Shown here one piece after another: positions 62,173 through 64,000 of a stretch of DNA of 64,000 nucleotides (position 1 is the first letter of the stretch; each line of letters opens with the position of its first letter). The translations under genes and the position numbers were made by a program. Source of the stretch: Pigmentibacter sp. JX0631. GTDB lineage: Bacteria; Bdellovibrionota_B; Oligoflexia; Silvanigrellales; Silvanigrellaceae. The notes under the pieces are model-generated. The model saw only the letters and a list, made by a program, of their open reading frames with translations, was not told the origin of the DNA and searched no databases. The stretch spans positions 962,501 through 1,026,500 of the forward strand of contig NZ_CP123622.1 of NCBI RefSeq assembly GCF_029873255.1, read 5' to 3'.

Positions 62173-62438
62173 TCAATCTCTCAATGTTATAGCTCTATTT
62201 AAATCACATCCAAGTATGATAATTTGTAGCTTTTTTAAATCCAATTTTTCACACTCTTCCTCTGAATTAGGTGTTTTAAACTTTCCGTTTAACATTCTTT
62301 TTGTTGAATGCAAAAATCAATGTCCATCATAATACAGAATTTGCAGACAAGTTTTTTGTTTATTTCTAAAAACAAATAAAGAGGATTACTAAAGTCTCTA
62401 AAGTGATCCCTTTTATGTAAAATAATACTTTTGCTCAT
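62173..62438 (-). pseudogene. IS66-family TnpB (Orf2) remnant
   Basis: Minus-strand reading from the ATG at 62438 gives HKRDHFRDFSNPLYLFLE; after one frameshift it continues as LQILYYDGHWFLHSTKRML and NGKFKTPNSEEECEKLDLKKLQIIILGCDL, ending at a stop at 62173. This matches the TnpB pattern (P-F-x-G-x-L-F-x-F, I-L-x-W-D-x-x-G-F, KR-L-x-x-G-x-F-x-x-P, L-x-x-L-L-x-G). It is too short and frameshifted to be active. It stands upstream of the tnpC remnant in the normal IS66 gene order. Confidence 0.7.
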
Positions 62439-62465
62439 AATAATTTATTACTTTTCACCCTTATA

Positions 62466-63452
62466 CTACTTTGATTTTTTCCCTGTATATAATAAACAAT
62501 CTGAATAATGATATTTTGATACAATGCACTCATATTCAAGCTCCATTCTGTGGAAGAAATCTGATAATTCACAAAAAATTTCTTTGTTATTATCTTTATG
62601 AATATTTAGTAATGGATCTGACAATGCAATCTCTCCATTAGGTTGCGGTTTTGAATTTTGAAGCCAAAAAATTTGATTAAAAACAGGATAACCTTGAAGC
62701 CCTTTAATACTACCTTCAAAGCCACAGACTTTAAAAACTTCAATTAAAGATGTTGGTGTAAAATAATGGATATGAGCTTTATGATAAAAGAAATTAGAAT
62801 AACCAAGATTTTTGTAAAGTGATAGTAAAGCATCAAAATGATTCGGAACTTCAAAATGAATAATTCCATTATCAGATAATAGTGAATGAGCTTTTCTGAG
62901 AAATTGAACAGGGTTTGCAACATGTTCCAAGACTTCAAAACTTGTAATTATATCGTATTGTTGATTTGCTATAAAATCAATAAAATTAACATTAAATATA
63001 TTTGCCTTCAAGTATTCATTTTTGGCATATTGATAATCTTCTCTATTTGGTTCAATGCCATGAATAATTTTAGCTTTAGAATGTTGTAAGACATTAGAAA
63101 TAACTCCACCAAATGAGCAGCCTATTTCTAAATAATTCGTATTTTCTGTTATATGGTTAGAAAATGAATCATATTGCTTTTTATTTAATTTACTATATAT
63201 TCTCCTGTGCTGATCAGATTTTGTATGAGAATTAAGAGTTGAAGAAAATTCTTTTCTATAATTTTCTTCATAATAATTTTCACTCTCCCAAAACTCTTTT
63301 CCTAATATTCCATGTCCATTAAATTTATTTTCCCAAATATAAGCATTTCTACCATCACGAAGAGTAATCTCTTTTTTATAATAATCACTAACAGACTCAT
63401 GTTCAAAACCGACTTGATCTAGCATTTCTCTTGTAATTTTTGTTTCATTCAT
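62466..63452 (-). CDS. Class I SAM-dependent methyltransferase (sugar/glycan type)
   Basis: 328 residues with AAAGGAGA before the ATG. After a 100-residue N-terminal part lies motif I YLEIGCSFGGVIS (about 109-121), then IHGIEPNRED, SFEVLEHVANPVQFL and a IIHFEVPNHFDALL segment, matching the Methyltransf_23 group of glycan-modifying enzymes. It has no zinc-binding N-terminal domain, unlike the enzyme at 21100. It stands alone between IS debris on both sides, suggesting it is the survivor of a larger glycan module. Substrate unknown. Confidence 0.83.
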   Translation of the reverse strand: MNETKITREMLDQVGFEHESVSDYYKKEITLRDGRNAYIWENKFNGHGILGKEFWESENYYEENYRKEFSSTLNSHTKSDQHRRIYSKLNKKQYDSFSNHITENTNYLEIGCSFGGVISNVLQHSKAKIIHGIEPNREDYQYAKNEYLKANIFNVNFIDFIANQQYDIITSFEVLEHVANPVQFLRKAHSLLSDNGIIHFEVPNHFDALLSLYKNLGYSNFFYHKAHIHYFTPTSLIEVFKVCGFEGSIKGLQGYPVFNQIFWLQNSKPQPNGEIALSDPLLNIHKDNNKEIFCELSDFFHRMELEYECIVSKYHYSDCLLYTGKKSK

Positions 63453-63803
63453 AAAATCTCCTTTAGAGTTAGTCTTTTATAAAATAATAATCCATAATAT
63501 TCTTTTATAAAAATCAAATCAATATGTTAAAAGAAAATCGACTTTTACATAATAATTTTATCCAATTTTAGTTGAACTATTTTCTTTACATCCTAAATTT
63601 GAGCACATTCTATAAATCATTTTTTAAAGATAAATAATAATAGTTAAATCGGTCTTTCATTTTATGCTTAAACCATCCTTTCAATAAATTTGTATTGATT
63701 ATAGCGTCCCCCATCGTCAAGACAAAAAGAGAACTAATTTCATTAATGCACAACATGATCTAATACTTCTATATTTCTATCCCCTTTTAAGCTAAACTGA
63801 CCA
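63453..63803. other. Gene-free stretch between methyltransferase and IS fragment
   Basis: About 350 A/T-rich bases contain no supported gene, RNA or clear terminator. The promoter of the leftward methyltransferase gene probably lies in the part next to 63453, but I could not pick a convincing pair of boxes. Confidence 0.4.
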
Positions 63804-64000
63804 TCATGCAAACCTCCTGTTGTTGTTATTTTGATCCTGTGAACTGACAATGGTATTGTAATCCAAAGATTGATGAAAACTTTCGTAATTATAAAATCTA
63901 AAATACTCTGTAATTCCTATTCTAAAATTTGTATAAGTTTCGTATTTTAAGCTCCACTGGAATCACTGGACAAATAAATTATCAAGAAAACACCGTCTGC
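63804..64000 (-). pseudogene. IS3-family transposase C-terminal fragment, cut by the window edge
   Basis: On the minus strand from the right edge one frame reads DNLFVQ, then a stop, then FQWSLKYETYTNFRIG, ITEYFRFYNYESFHQSLDYN and ends at a TGA at 63804. This is the end of the integrase core of IS3-family OrfB (compare DNxFxERFWRSLKYE ... YFxFYNxERxHQxLxYxTP), with the catalytic Glu codon area altered: the usual VERF reads VQ-stop-F. It is therefore a broken copy. The rest lies outside the window. Confidence 0.75.

Noticed and set aside
1-64000. tRNA genes and CRISPR arrays
   Set aside because: Apparent GTTCGA-type motifs lie inside clear coding sequences, and no regularly spaced repeats were found.

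Overview
This window is about 30% G+C and comes from a Gram-negative, flagellated bacterium. The evidence is flagellar P-ring (FlgI), L-ring (FlgH-like) and distal-rod (FlgG) genes, signal peptides, Wzz/Wzy-type glycan genes and DapB. Together with the SpoIIE-type phosphatase, CHASE2 cyclase and odd signalling proteins, this suggests a low-G+C member of Bdellovibrionota/Oligoflexia (Silvanigrella-like). That placement is an inference: there is no rRNA gene in the window. A strong promoter and structured, boxA-bearing leader at the left edge (minus strand) suggest that an rRNA operon lies just outside.

Layout. 1-11.2 kb is core-genome-like: dapB, a degenerate histidine-phosphatase relative, a two-repeat protein followed by a degenerate kinase/receiver protein, a putative outer-membrane protein, a membrane SpoIIE-type phosphatase, an ABC-F ATPase and a lysophospholipase-like hydrolase. 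11.4-15.8 kb is a tight flagellar basal-body operon, flgG-flgA-flgH-like-flgI-flgJ (rod-binding part). Its FlgH has a cytoplasmic N-terminal extension and its FlgA has no visible signal peptide. 15.8-19.4 kb is one very large lipoprotein-like beta-propeller gene.

19.6-31.8 kb is the most unusual part. It is a roughly 10-kb glycan cassette between two direct copies of an ISKra4-like transposase gene; the left copy looks intact and the right copy is decayed. The cassette encodes a methyltransferase, a GT2, a HAD phosphatase, a class II aldolase, a tandem-domain nucleotidyltransferase, a membrane glycosyltransferase fused to a uridine-kinase-like domain with an altered Walker A, and a GDPD-like protein. 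On the other strand is a membrane glycosyltransferase containing an in-frame run of 11 G, a probable phase-variation switch.

31.9-42 kb returns to housekeeping and signalling genes: a helical-repeat protein, a CHASE2 adenylate cyclase, a YqeY-like protein, an MFS transporter, a cystathionine beta-synthase-like enzyme, a PRMT-like methyltransferase and an RlmL-like rRNA methyltransferase.

42.3-60.2 kb is a surface-polysaccharide locus. It holds a WecA-like initiating transferase with an extra membrane domain, a Wzz-like protein, an AsnB-type amidotransferase, a UDP-HexNAc 6-dehydrogenase, a methyltransferase, a Wzy-like protein, a split transketolase, epimerases, a PglK/MsbA-like ABC exporter, a GT2, a TagB/capsule-type transferase and a TIGR04325-type methyltransferase. 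Read together, it could make a lipid-linked glycan containing (possibly amidated) uronic acid and an unusual transketolase-derived sugar. 60.4-64 kb is IS debris (IS66-family tnpC and tnpB remnants, an IS3-family fragment at the right edge) around one more methyltransferase. No tRNA gene, CRISPR array or complete rRNA gene was seen.
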